Shown piece by piece: positions 1 to 11,883 of a DNA stretch of 64,000 nucleotides; position 1 is the stretch's first letter; every line of letters starts with the position of its first letter. The notes beneath the pieces are model-generated. The model worked only from the letters and a program-made list of their open reading frames with translations. It was not told the DNA's origin and searched no databases. Source of the DNA: Sinohyriopsis cumingii (lineage: Eukaryota > Mollusca > Bivalvia > Unionida > Unionidae); contig CM068842.1 of the NCBI GenBank assembly GCA_028554795.2, forward strand, positions 50,613,574 through 50,677,573, written 5' to 3'. The position numbers and the translations under genes were made by a program.

Positions 1-714
1 CCAAAGTGCCTAAACCTAAGTGCCTGTGATCTTTATCAAATGGTTTTAAAACAGAGACGCAAGTACCTAAACCTAAGTGTCTGTGATCTCGATCAAAAGA
101 GTTTTAAAACAGAGACCTAAGTGCCTGTGGTCTTTATTAAATGATTTTAAAACAGGGACCTATGTGCCTATACCTAAGTGTCTGTGATCTCGATCAAAGA
201 GTTTCAAAACAGAGACCTATCTGCCTAGACCTAAGTGCCTGTGATCTCGACGAAAGAGTTTAAAACCAGAAAGCTAAGTGCTTAGACTAACTGCATGTGA
301 TCTTGATCATAGTTTTAAAACAGAGACCTATATGCCTAGTCCTAAGGGCGTGTGATCGTGATCACAAAGTTTTAAAACAGAGATCTAAGTGCCTAGACCT
401 CGATGCTCGTGATCTTGATCAATGAGTTTTGTAACAGAGACCTAAATGCATAGACTTAAGTGCATGTGATCGTGATCACATAGTTTTTAAAAGAAGATAC
501 ATAAGTGTCCATACCTAAGTGCATGTAATCTTATTCAAATGGTTGTTAACAAGAAACCTAAATGTCTAGCCCTAAGTGCCTGTCATCGTAATCACTGAGT
601 TTTAGAACAGAGATCTAAGTGCCTAGACCTCGATGGCAGTGATGCTGATCAAAGAGTATTATAACAGAGACGTACGTGCCTGTGATGGTGATCACATATT
701 TTTAAAACAGATAC
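1..714. repeat. Minisatellite, ~57-bp unit
   Basis: About twelve diverged copies of a unit of roughly 56-58 bp, each containing CTAAGTGCCTGTGATC, then GATCAAAGAG and TTTTAAAACAGAGAC. The copy start TGTGATCT recurs at about 184, 240 and 296. The array probably continues left of the window. No coding potential is seen. Confidence 0.9.
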
Positions 715-2230
715 TAGTTTTAATAAAGGTGGCTATTTTTTAGGGTGGATCGGCATTATTGCATAAATTTGAGGACCGATGCCCGGATGTTCTTTTTTTC
801 AAATTTGTACAGATTCATCTGAGCGACTTATAAAAATCTGAACAATATTTCGCTCTCGATTAATATGTTATTTGTAATTTGTAACTATGCTATGGGTCAG
901 TAGCTTAATCTACAGAATAATGTTTCTGTTCTTTTCTGCTCTGTTAATTTAAGAGATTTTTGTTCTTCATCAGGGCGGCCATGTTTGGTGGCCAAAATAG
1001 CATTGTTTGAACAAAATTGATCGGTATTGATAACAAAGTACTTTCCCTCAAATTTAGTTTAATTCTGTTCAGCACATTTGAAGAAATTCTTTAAAGTATT
1101 TTCTATTTTAGTAACGGGTGTCCTTTTAGACGGCTGATAGACATTACTTGCATCAGTTTGAAAGACCTTGGTATCATGATGCTTTTGAAAACAAACTGTT
1201 TTCTATATTTGATGACAGATTGGATATTGTTTTTTTTTTTTTTTTTTTTAAATAAAATGTTAAATTTTGATGCGCTGCTGATTCTTAATAAATTTGGTGA
1301 TAGCTGATTTACGTGTTTTAGAAAGGAAACCGCTTTAATTATTTTGTCTATTGTTAGAAACAACGGAACTGTTATAATGTTGACTGATATCATGATGCAA
1401 ACATTAAAGGTTTTTTTTATTTCAATATGCTCTGTGAAATGTGAACAAGGTAGTCAGACGGTTTTAGAGAAGATATTGTAAAGAAGAACTGGTGACATGT
1501 TAAGTATATATTTGTACTGAGTGTTTACCTTTTGTCTATGATTATTATAGATTGTAATGGTCATCTGTAAACAACATATTACCAATGTAACTTTGTAATT
1601 TTTGTCCATGATTGTAGATTATTCTTTAAGATAGTGGTCATTTGGAAACAACATGTTTCCTTGGATCTGAGTTCAGGACATTAGTTTTTAACTTGGAAAA
1701 ACCATGGTCTACCTGATCTTTGACAGGTTGTTTGCTAACTTTTAAGTAAGAGACCTGACCTTGTGTTCTGTGAAAGAAGTTATTGGCGAAGATGCTCGAT
1801 ACACAGTGGAGGATATTTGTGTTACCACGGGCATTAATGTGTCAGCTATTTTTTGATATACTGAAAATGTATTTAGAGCTCAGAAAAGTGCATTCAAGAC
1901 GAGTCCCGCTATTTTGATTTTTGATTACAATCTGCAAACAGTTAGGTCCCAAGTATGAAAAAGTGACAAGATATGTTTGAATGAGATGGTCACATTTGTT
2001 GTTTTGCTGGTGGTTTTCATCCTTCGAGTTCAAAGACGAACATGACATTACTATCTGGTTTGTTTTCTATCAGCACGTGATTAGCTAGCTGATCAGGCCA
2101 ATCTGAGCTCTGAACTGTTGTCTATGGCACGCTGGACAGGATATGCAGCCTGGGCTTGCTTGATAAATAGAGGACATGCTGAAGTGTTGAGATTTACGAT
2201 GTTCGCGCTTAAGTACGGCGTGGACAATTC
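715..2230. other. Intergenic or intronic, no gene seen
   Basis: AT-rich sequence with a poly-T run near 1230-1249. Only short ORFs without domain signals occur on either strand. No exon, RNA gene or complete transposon could be supported. Confidence 0.6.
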
Positions 2231-2239
2231 ACCTTAGTT

Positions 2240-3225
2240 CATAATCCAATATGGATAAGAATGCGCCAGGTGGAACAATCCGGGACAAGATCTTCCCAAG
2301 ACGCAGAGTCACTGCTGAAGTGTTTCAAGGATGCCTTGACGAAGTCTTTGAAGCGTAATATCTGACCTCCCTGTGTTCGTTCTCCTTCGTTCAGCTCGCG
2401 TAGTCGCTACAGATCTTGTGTAGTCGCTCGTCTGAATTATGTTCAAATGTCTTGCTCATCACATCTGTGACTATTGATACTTAAAATCCTTGTCCTAGTG
2501 AGAACCTCTATGCCTGGGATTTTGTCCTACTATCTTATTTCCTCGGATTCCTGGAGTAGCCCATGCAAAAATGGCGCAGCTTCCTGGCATGGTGTCTTTA
2601 CACCGTTCTGGTTTCACATGCATACAGAAGGCTCGGCAGCACAATATTTTTGTAGGCTTGCAGTTTTGTTTGCAGTTTGACGTGTCTGCGTTTCCTACCT
2701 TTTGCACGTAGTCTACCAAAGGGAACACATGGCTTAGCAATTGTGTCGCTGGTTTCGTATGTGACAATGTACTGCCGAGGTAGGTGAACTTATCTACCGC
2801 CTGAAGAGTAGGGCCTTATATAATGATGTTTGGTTCCACGTAAGACTTTCCTGGTACGGGTTGGAGCATTACCTCTATACGTTAGATATTGATTATGAGA
2901 CCGAAGCTGTCACAAGCTGAAGGGAAATGGTCCATACTCCCTTGCATGCCAGACTAAGATTTGGCATTTAGGAAACTTTTGGCAACTTATATAAAGATGA
3001 CGATTAGTAATTGTATGTATCTTCATATCTACCAGTATTTTCCTCTGACTGGAGAGATTACCATCAGTCTGGATTCTCATGTAGATCACCCGTGTCTTAG
3101 TCACAGAGGGCATCTGTAAGCACAGCAGATAACATCATACGGAAGAGAGTTCGGACCAACACAGAGCCTTGCTTGACTGCATAGGTGACTGGGAATGGTT
3201 CCGATGACTCACTGTTGTCTACGAT
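2240..3225 (-). mobile_element. Decayed non-LTR retrotransposon (LINE) relic
   Basis: On the minus strand, 3097-3240 reads EPFPVTYAVKQGSVL followed by LFRMMLSAVLTDA, which matches the classic reverse-transcriptase stretch before the catalytic motif in RTE/CR1-type LINEs. Near 2250-2400 the minus strand reads RFKDFVKASLK and WEDLVPDCSTWR, the usual C-terminal tail of the same ORF. Between them the frame is broken by stops and shifts. It is a dead copy lying immediately 5' of the chitin-binding exon; its exact ends are not visible. Confidence 0.7.
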
Positions 3226-3235
3226 GATATTCTCT

Positions 3236-3285
3236 GAAGAAGAAGAAGAAGAAGAAGAAGAAAAGAAAAAGAAGAAGAAGAAGAG
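3236..3285. repeat. (GAA)n purine microsatellite
   Basis: Nearly pure GAA/AGA tract on the plus strand, interrupted once by an A-rich step. Confidence 0.9.
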
Positions 3286-3361
3286 CACGTGAAGAGTTCT
3301 ACTTTTCATGAGAAAAAGTGTCAGTTCTGTATATCTCATCACATATATTCTCTCTTGCCAG

Positions 3362-3512
3362 CGTCCGTCTCCTCTTTCAACTGTGCTGGTAAAGCAGATG
3401 GGGTTTACGAGCCGGGGTGCCAATCTTTCGTAATGTGTAAAAACGGGACCTCTTCAATTGTTGAGTGCAAACATCCAATGGTGACCAACCTCGAGACACA
3501 GTCATGTGACCA
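3362..3512 (+). CDS. Chitin-binding (CBM14/peritrophin-A) protein, exon A
   Basis: Internal exon of a probably secreted chitin-binding protein. The acceptor is a pyrimidine tract ending TCTTGCCAG and the donor is CA|GTAAGT. The translation carries a CBM14-type domain: a first Cys (SFNCAGKADG), then YEPGCQSFVMCKNG, VECKHPMV and a closing SCD. The exon starts in phase 1 and ends in phase 2; the next exon supplies exactly one base, completing Gln. Known role of the family: binding chitin in peritrophic matrix, cuticle or mollusc shell matrix. Earlier exons, including any signal peptide, were not found and may lie left of the window. A decayed LINE and a GAA tract sit just upstream. Confidence 0.8.
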
Positions 3513-4177
3513 GTAAGTACTGATATATATTTTGACGACTTTAACTTAACCTACAGTTTAAAATATGATACAGATTACAACGAATGAAAATAAACCGGCT
3601 GTTCATTTCTTGTTCGATCTCAAGTGACAACACATGCTGTGTAGTCACCCATTCAAGAGTGGGATTTTTGTTCTGGCATTTCAGGTTTCCTTATAATTGC
3701 TCTCACCGTAAACCGACATCTAAGCCTTTGAAATTATGGAATAGTGTACATGTATATACTCGCCTAAATAAACTGCATCGACTCATATCGTTTAGATACA
3801 TTTATTTTTTATGAAAAAAAATCCATATACAATAACTTAGGAAAAATATATTTTCAAGGACAAAATTACATTGTTGACTGGAGAAGCAAATGGTGAGAAA
3901 TGGAATTTGTCAACACTTCTGTTAATTGTAGTCTCAGTCTTCTTGATAAATACGATTCGATATTTGCTTTTCTTGGTTTTCGTTTAGAGTCGCATTTTAT
4001 GAATATTCTGCATAACTCATACCTTATGCGATCAATTCAACAAATACTTACTATACAAGGCCACTCTTAAAGCTGTGATGAAAGAGTGATTTTACAATAC
4101 ATGAAATATCCTCGTTTTGAGTTTGTTTAAGATATATCTGCAGCCCTCAAGAGCCTCGATTAATTTAGTCATTAGGA

Positions 4178-4178
<1 letters not shown>

Positions 4179-4260
<82 letters not shown>
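4179..4260. repeat. (TA)n microsatellite
   Basis: About 40 uninterrupted TA units inside the first visible intron of the chitin-binding gene. Confidence 0.95.
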
Positions 4261-4261
<1 letters not shown>

Positions 4262-4532
4262 TCCTAATTTAAAGTTTTCACCCTACAATCTTGCTTTCGC
4301 AGAAGGTAAAGATTCAAGATTTATACATTAACCTTTCCCATCCTGGAAGCAAATTATGATAGTACGAGATAACAATTCAATCCAAATATTAAGGACCATT
4401 TCCGACTAGGCCACAGCCCACTTCAGCACTACTGCATAAAAACAAAAACAAAAAACCCACAAAAAACACGAAGCTACCTATCTTATTACAGCAGAAAAAA
4501 CATTTCCCGTACTACTGCATTGAAACAACAGC

Positions 4533-4533
4533 A

Positions 4534-4592
<59 letters not shown>

Positions 4593-4739
4593 GGACCACG
4601 TAGCTTACCACTGTAATGAAAATAACAAAACGACGAGACCACTCCCTTTACTACTATCTAAAAAAACAAAAATAAACACGAGACCACTTAACTACAACAT
4701 AAAAAGAAACCACGAAACCACATTCCTAAATACTTAATG

Positions 4740-4784
<45 letters not shown>
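4533..4784. repeat. Two (CA)n microsatellites
   Basis: CA tracts at 4533-4590 and 4743-4784. They are separated by about 150 bp of A-rich sequence in which a phrase of the type 'acgagaccac' recurs, suggesting local duplication. Confidence 0.9.
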
Positions 4785-4785
<1 letters not shown>

Positions 4786-5317
4786 TCCTTTCAAATGCAT
4801 GAATGAAAAGGAAAACACTTTTCAACTGTCTAAAAATGTCTACAGACCTTATTGCCTGTCTCATTATTACAGACAAAATAATCAAAACACGAATCCACTT
4901 TTTCTTTATTAATGATTGAAAGAGAGCCCAATATTTCTATTGGAAGAAAACCAGAAAGGACTCTCATGCTTTAAAAAAAAACAAAAAAAAAACTATTCAT
5001 GAAAAACAAATGCATGCATACAAATATTCACATGCGGTTTTTTAAATAAAGGTGACAACAGTTTACAATTAAATTGGTATCGTTTAATATTCTAGCTCAT
5101 CTGCTTTCTCTACTTGTTTTAACAGTTAAACCAGTTGAAGGATATATGAAACCCAAGGTTACTGTCCTCAAGTTTACCGTATGAAAGGACATACTTGCTT
5201 GCCCACCCCTGCAGCCAAACTGCCCCTTTGATTGACACAACATAAAGTGCAGGCGGGCTTTCCTAAAATGTATGGAAAAATATAACCACTTTAAATTAGA
5301 TATTCACTGCTGACGTC

Positions 5318-5447
5318 ATATTTATAATTTGCTTTGTCAGCCCTTTAAATGTTAGGGTATACAGTGGACCAATATTGATTATTTATAATTTGCTTTGTCA
5401 GCCCTTTAAATTTTAGGCTATAAAGTGGACCAACATTGGTTATTTAT
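5318..5447. repeat. 65-bp tandem duplication
   Basis: Two adjacent copies that share TTTATAATTTGCTTTGTCAG, CCCTTTAAAT and AGTGGACCAA, with a few substitutions. Confidence 0.85.
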
Positions 5448-5989
5448 TTCTGTCTCATCTGCATGCAAATTAAATAGCGTAGAGTCCACAATGCCGAATT
5501 ACTTTACTGGACAGGTGTAATAAAGCAATCAACATCATCTGCACCAATCTGAATAAAACAGCAATTGTTTCAGCTGGAATCATTACAAAGTCACACGTAA
5601 TCAAGACTGTGAAAGAGATGAATGAATTCAACACGTGTACATCAGACAATAACTTATGCACGGTTTGCCTCATACATGTGCAGTCCTTTGTCAATTTCGT
5701 TTGCAATGGAGATAAATTGTTTTTCGTGTGAATTATTTCTCTTTAGCAAGGGTCATGGAGATGTGCTGGTATCTCAAAAACCACTGTAAATATTACCCTG
5801 GGTCACGAGCATCTGACATTTCGAGCAGATACATTCGAATATATTTACTGAATTAGTTCCTCACGTTAAAGTGTGTAACTAGCATGTTTTCTCTGATTGC
5901 CCAGCCATAGAGGTTATTGGTTTTGGATACATGATATTTGGCACTGAACCCACTTTTTTCATCTTCTCACCCTACACTGAAAGTCTCAA

Positions 5990-6100
5990 TCCCGTTTTTA
6001 CAATGGAAGTCTCTACAAAATTTTCACACTGGAAGTCTTATCACATTTTCACATAGGAAGTCTTATCACGTTTTCACAATGGAAGTCTTATCACATTTTC
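5990..6100. repeat. Short tandem repeat, ~25-bp unit
   Basis: About five copies of a unit containing GGAAGTCTTATCACATTTTC. Confidence 0.8.
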
Positions 6101-8481
6101 TCTTTCCATCTTCGTCTGCATAATTTTCGTGATTTACTTTTAGATGCCTATGTGGGATCATACCAATTCCACCACTATGTGAGATCATGAAAATTCTACC
6201 ACAATGTGGATCATGTTGATTCCACTGTCAATCATCAGAACTTATCAGTCTGCCTAGTTCAACATAAGAATTGTTAAAACTGGCACCCAGAGCTAGCATT
6301 TTGAGTTGTGTGATAATGTATTGGGTCAGTTTTGTAATGCTTCATGCAAATCTTTATGAACTCCTCAAAGATGTCAAATATCAATAAAGTATTTTTTACA
6401 TGCTGTAGTCGTAGGGTCAACTAATGATTGAAGATCGAAGTGTGATATCACATCGAGTACATGATGGTAATATTCATTTATTATGGTTAAACCACACAGA
6501 CTAGAATACACATTTTCTATGGTGGCAGAACTGTTTCATTAAACACTTCAAATCTGTTGAAATATTCATATAGGTAGAAGTCTCTTCTCAGATATTTAGG
6601 TGTCTATGCACCTACGGTACAATATTTTTCTCTGTGGCAATTTTATTGCGTCAAAATATTGAATTGTCTCAACGAAATTGTCTTTATATACATTCTTGGC
6701 TAATTGCGTTCTAAATTGACACAGGAATCAAAAGCTATCTATAAATTAAAAACTTTTCCTCCCTGGATGTTTTCTAACACTTTTTCTGTCCATTCAAGTA
6801 TAAAGTCATAGCTGGATGAAATATATGTTTCGTCCTTGTTCGCTATGATTATTTTACTTATTACTTAGATCGTTTTTTCCCCATCTCCATGGTGAACAGG
6901 TGTGTATCATAGTCTGAAAAATAATGAAGGAAGAGTGGGATGAACTTCGTATATTTTAACTTTAAATTGCACATGTTAGTTGCTGGACCTCTATATAGTA
7001 TGGGCAAGTGGTCATAATCGCAAACTTTGTTTCCAAAAAATCTTTTCATCGCAAATCTTAGAAATGTCGGATAAATCGAAATTCGTTTCTTCTTTTTTCA
7101 GTGAAGATTATAGGTTTTAAATTCTTTAACCTCATTTTGTGGTAAACTATTTCGATATCCTACCAATCCGCCTTTAAAACACCGGAACAGAATCAGTATA
7201 TCTGTTAATGATTGGTTTGTAACATTTATGAATTTACCTGAGGTACATGCAAAACCCTCAAGCAAGCTGTTTGTCCAGTCCAATTTTTTTTTTTTTTGTT
7301 CCTCCAGAACAGTCTATGTTGTCTCATGCACGGTGATTCTTTCATAAATTACAATAAAAAGCATACGAAACTTTGATATGTTTTATATTTGTCAAGTAAT
7401 TTACTTTCAGCCATTGCATATGTTGAGCTGACTATACTATAATCGTGTTTTTGTGCCCTGATAATGTTCTGGTGTATTAAAAAAATAAAGCATGTTTTTG
7501 AGACATATTTATGTACTTTATGTCTGTTTATCTTTCACGGCACCAGTCTGGATAGATTTTTAATTCCAACGTAACGGTACCTTCAACTCAGTAGTTACTG
7601 GATTGATTGAATTAAATATAATGAAAATGTGAAGGTTTTTTTTCTCCATCCCAGTTACACGATCGAGTTTAATGTATTTTATTTCATTGTCCATAAGGTC
7701 TTAACTGTTGTTCTTCTTCTTCTTATTCTGTAATACCCTGCCGTCGTCACAAAGGGACGAATCTTTGCGACAACTCCACTTCTCACCTTTCACCCACATT
7801 TACTTATATATCAAATTATTATTCAGATATACTAGGTAATACATTTTCATATTTGATCATGTCTTCAATTCTCATTGGACATCCATTACACCAACTTGAT
7901 TACTTGTCAAATTGCAGTAAGAAGTCATGTGAGTTTTTTTAGGGTATTCAGAACTGATATTCAACTGCATAAAATAAACATGCGCTATCTTTCTTCTGTA
8001 CATTAAGGAAAACATTTTTTATTTTTCACCCAGGAAGGCAAGTGTAAATATGAGCATCATTTACGCAGGGAATTCCTATCTATGAGTAATGTTAAAAATT
8101 CAATCAATCCTGTCAAATATTCAATCTTACTTTCGCTATATTCCTGTCCACATTTAGTATGCAAGATGTCAAATAAATATTCAGCGACATAATTCATTTG
8201 ACCTCTATTCAACATGTCCGGAGGTCTTGTTCTGTGACAGAATTATCTGCACTAAGTTTTATTTCATTCTGATTTATGAATTCTGCATTGCACAGTATCT
8301 GCGGACAGCTGTTTCATATGTTTGATCATTAAGTATTGTTGTACGTTAGCAGAATAATTATCTCTTTAATCAGGGTTTAATGCCATTGAAAAGTTCATAT
8401 AACAATTGATTGTTACCGCCGTAAAGTCTGTACTTATTGCTGAACTATTTCTTAAATGAATATCAGAGTGTTTTCGTGATG

Positions 8482-8526
<45 letters not shown>

Positions 8527-8644
8527 ATATATAGTTTATTTACGCTAAAAACTGATCAGAAGTTCAATAAACTGTCATTTGTATGGACACTCACTATAAT
8601 TAATACTATTAAGCACTAAATCGGTTCCTTTCATATGAGAGTTC

Positions 8645-8740
8645 TGGAGCCAGGATAGCTCGGATGGTATAGCTTTGGATTCGTAATCCAATGGTCCCGG
8701 ATTCAACGTGTTGAAAGTGCCGTTAAAAAAAAAAAGATCA
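8645..8740 (+). mobile_element. tRNA-derived SINE head or tRNA pseudogene
   Basis: CCAGGATAGCTCGGATGGTA (D-arm and A-box-like) is followed by an anticodon stem TTGGA/TCCAA with loop TTCGTAA, that is a CGT (Thr-like) anticodon. A B-box-like GGTCCCGGATTCAA comes next, but the 3' acceptor strand is lost. GTGCCGTT and an A11 run then follow, as in SINE tails. It is not an intact tRNA gene. Confidence 0.65.
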
Positions 8741-8884
8741 CACAATCGACTGAGTATTCCTTAAGGTGCATTCATTAGAAAGAACCAATCATTCAATCGA
8801 CTGTATAAAATAAACCGTATTGCTGTGATCTAATGGTTGCATTTGCATATTTTCATCCAGTGAATTTCCTATGCACTATTTCAG

Positions 8885-9030
8885 GCCTATCAACGTGAAC
8901 ACTCCGTGCGGAACGTTCAGAGATTGTTCGTTTCGTGACGACGGCAAGTACCCGGATCTAGAAAGTCAGTGCCGTTGGTTTCACACCTGTTCCTTTGGAC
9001 AATTTCAAGGTCACAGTCCATGTCCAACAA
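8885..9030 (+). CDS. Chitin-binding (CBM14) protein, exon B
   Basis: Second visible exon of the same gene. It runs from acceptor TATTTCAG to donor ACAA|GTGAGT, enters in phase 2 and leaves in phase 1, so it joins the exons on both sides without a frame break. It encodes the start of a second CBM14-like module: PCGTFRDCSF, then DDGKYPDL, CRWFHTCSFGQFQG and PCP. The DGKYPD plus C-x-WFHC spacing is typical of invertebrate chitin-binding modules. The module is finished by the next exon, whose VCDFPFNV segment supplies the last Cys. Confidence 0.82.
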
Positions 9031-9399
9031 GTGAGTCTAGCAAAGGGGGTCGTTATACACAGAGAATATACTTCTGATAGATTGACAGGTGTAAGGTGAA
9101 GTTGTCTGCATTTGCATCATGCGCAGTGGAGAGTATTTTGGTATGCCTATATATTTTCATGTGTTCGGGCTGAAATTTCTTTGGATATTATACTTGTGGA
9201 AATTATACAATATCTAAGCGCACAACTAACCAAAATGGCTGCTCACATGTGCTTTAAAAATCATCCTAAATTAGTTTAAATTACACCATCTTTAGTAGAT
9301 AGAGAGATTCGGAAAATGAATTTTGCCAAACTAGACAATACCAGCTGCTGAAAGTGCAATGAATGAATGAACTACAAAATATATATGAAAAAAGTTAAA

Positions 9400-9915
9400 A
9401 ACATTATGGCTCTTTTCTTCACAACGTACCTTTGAAGTCCAAGAAGTGAAAATAACCAAGCGGAGCTACATTATTTTTACAGGAGTACATCTGAATTAAG
9501 GCCATGCTGTATACTCTATAGTCAAAGTACAAACATCAACACATCAATCATAAACCAACATAAAGATGAGTAAACGCTCTTTTAGCAATACCTACGATAC
9601 GCCGTCTTTTGAAAAAGCCAGGATAATCTGTGAGGACAATGTGTGAAAGTATTTTGCTTTAAAAATGTAACCCAAAATGTGAATCCAGAAAGGTGGCACT
9701 CTACAGTTTCGTATTTTGCATAAGGTTAAATGTTTTAAAGAAAAATAATTTCACAGGTTTTCCTTACAGGTTGCAGAGTTTGGGTTATAGAGTATACAGC
9801 TTGGCCTTATTTCAGATGTGCATCTATCAAATAACTGCTAGTACTGCTTGGTCATTTTCACTTTCTGGACTTCAGAAGTACATTGTAAAAAAGGAGTCAA
9901 TAATTATGCTTCCTT
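9400..9915. mobile_element. Foldback/MITE-like inverted repeat
   Basis: The arm 9400-9540 is the reverse complement, with some 15-20 percent divergence by eye, of 9775-9915. For example, ATAGAGTATACAGC, then GGCCTTA and TTCAGATGT recur in inverted order. A related flanking phrase, GGTGGC(A/G)CTCTACAGTTT, occurs at about 9692 and again at about 10858. No transposase is present, so this is probably a non-autonomous DNA transposon within the intron. Confidence 0.6.
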
Positions 9916-11442
9916 TCTTATATTTTTTAATTCATTCATTGTACTTTCTGATGCTGGTTTTGTCTAGTCTGGAAAAAAATCGTTTTCCATATTTTAATAA
10001 CTACTATTAGATGTGGGCTTAGATCATGTACAACTTCGATGAGTATACTATCCAAAGAAATTTCAGCCGCAGTACATGAAAGTAACATGTACGAGTACCA
10101 ACATTATCTCCATGGTACATGTTACAAACGCAAGCAACTTCTTACATCTGTCACTCTCTCAAAGTTCGTAATATCTGTAGAGAGTCCCGATAAAGACCAC
10201 ATATGTATTATTATGGTATGATTTGAATTTGGTTGTATAGCTGCAACGTTTAAGTCACAATAATCAAAACAGTCCTTTAAAATAATTCTCATTTTTTCCA
10301 CCACAGAACAATATTCAATTTTAGCAAAGTCCAACACAAGCCCAGTGACCTACCCAACCATCCTCATGAAAAGTGAGCTATTTTAAAAATGCACATCTCA
10401 TTTTCTTAGAATAGCAACCGATGTTACTCAGAAAGACAGGAACAAGAAACTTACCTCAAATATTCCTGAGATATCACTAATAAATTCTGAAGTTTTATCA
10501 GGGATGGATCAAACCAGGTTCATGTAGATCAAAGGTCAAGGGGTAAAATGTTTGCTTATTCTTCGAACACTAGTAAACGAAAAACGAGAACCTGATTTTA
10601 TCATCATTGTTTACCTTATCTTTATTACAAATGAATAAAAACTATAATTTTCGCTATATTTTTCATTCACTTGATGCATCAGTTTTAAATTTAAGTTGAC
10701 TTCACTCCTGTCTTCTAAGACTTCTAATTTCCCTACAATTAGGCCATTGCTTACACAACAGGCATGTTGTTTGTTAATGTACGTTTTATTAGGAACGACA
10801 GACATGATGATATGAAAATAGGAAAATAATTGCATACATTTTCATATTTGTATTAAGGTGGCGCTCTACAGTTTCATATTTTGCATAGGGTTAGAATTTT
10901 AAAGAAAAAGAATTTCCCTGGTCTGCTACACTAGTTAATGGCTATTTAAAAAAGAAATGAGTATTTCGAAATACCATATGGTTCGTTCAAAAGAAATGGT
11001 ATTCCATTCTCGATAGAGCGTGTCACCGTCTATATAATTGTATTATTATGCACAGTCATTTATTCTTAATAATGCAGTTGGTCTTGGAAGAGTTACATGA
11101 AGGGATTTATTCATTTATTTAATGTAATAATCATTCTTTGGAATTTTTGTGATGTAATATTCATTCAAAGACGTTTGCATTAATGGCTGTACGAATTAAT
11201 AGCTATCATGGAATTACCGTGCATTCATTTAAAGACATTTGGCTTTATAACATAATAATTCTCTTGTAGTATTGGTACATAAGTACAATACAGTCATCAT
11301 TCGGAATACCTTTGAAACGAATTCGGAATACTTGGAACTATTGGAATAGATAGAACTTTTAGGATTTTTAGGAATTCATTAACCAATGTAAGTTATTTTA
11401 AATTCTTCACTTTGTATTTTAGGAGCATAATAATATAAATTA

Positions 11443-11471
11443 GACACACACACACACGCACGCACGCACGC

Positions 11472-11560
<89 letters not shown>
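11443..11560. repeat. Compound (CA)n-(TA)n microsatellite
   Basis: CA/CG-rich tract at 11443-11506, then about 27 TA units to 11560. Confidence 0.95.
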
Positions 11561-11563
<3 letters not shown>

Positions 11564-11803
11564 CGTATATTGTAAATATATCGACAAGTAGCTTTTACAT
11601 GTAGTCCTTAGTGCGAAACACCAAATGGCTAACAGATTGTCGGTGTCATGTTATTTCTTACGTGCGATCGATTTGTTCATTTATTATGGGTGATCCTTTG
11701 TAATTATTGAAGTTTACATGTATTCCATTCATATATTTTTATGCGTGGTATTTGCCTTTGTGATAATGCTTTCAGAATTCAAACGTTTTTCTTATTATTA
11801 CAG

Positions 11804-11883
11804 CTCTGGTTTTTAATGTGAAGCTACAAGTCTGCGACTTTCCTTTTAACGTGGAACCTCCGTGTGGCACGAAGACGATTTAG
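11804..11883 (+). CDS. Chitin-binding (CBM14) protein, terminal exon C
   Basis: Last exon of the gene. The acceptor TTATTATTACAG is followed by two bases that complete the split codon from exon B, then 25 codons and TAG at 11881-11883. It encodes LVFNVKLQVCDFPFNV and ends PPCGTKTI. The pattern L-x-FN-x(4)-VCD is the canonical close of a CBM14 module. A candidate polyadenylation signal AATAAA lies at 12459-12464. Matching intron phases across three exons make the gene model firm, although the 5' end is missing. Confidence 0.8.

Larger units (their letters stand above)
3513..8884 (+). other. Intron of the chitin-binding gene (5.4 kb)
   Basis: Bounded by GTAAGT and a TATTTCAG acceptor. It contains (TA)n at 4179-4260, (CA)n at 4533-4590 and 4743-4784, a 65-bp duplication at 5318-5447, a 25-bp tandem repeat at about 5990-6100, (TA)n at 8486-8532 and a tRNA-like SINE head at 8645-8740. 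No other coding sequence was recognised. Confidence 0.75.
9031..11803 (+). other. Intron of the chitin-binding gene (2.8 kb)
   Basis: Lies between GTGAGT and the TTATTACAG acceptor. It contains the foldback element, a second fragment of its flank at about 10858-10925, and a compound (CA)n/(TA)n microsatellite at 11443-11560. No coding sequence was recognised. Confidence 0.75.

Noticed and set aside
8645..8716. Functional tRNA-Thr gene
   Set aside because: The D-arm and anticodon arm are good, but the T-arm and acceptor 3' strand are lost and an A-rich SINE-type tail follows.
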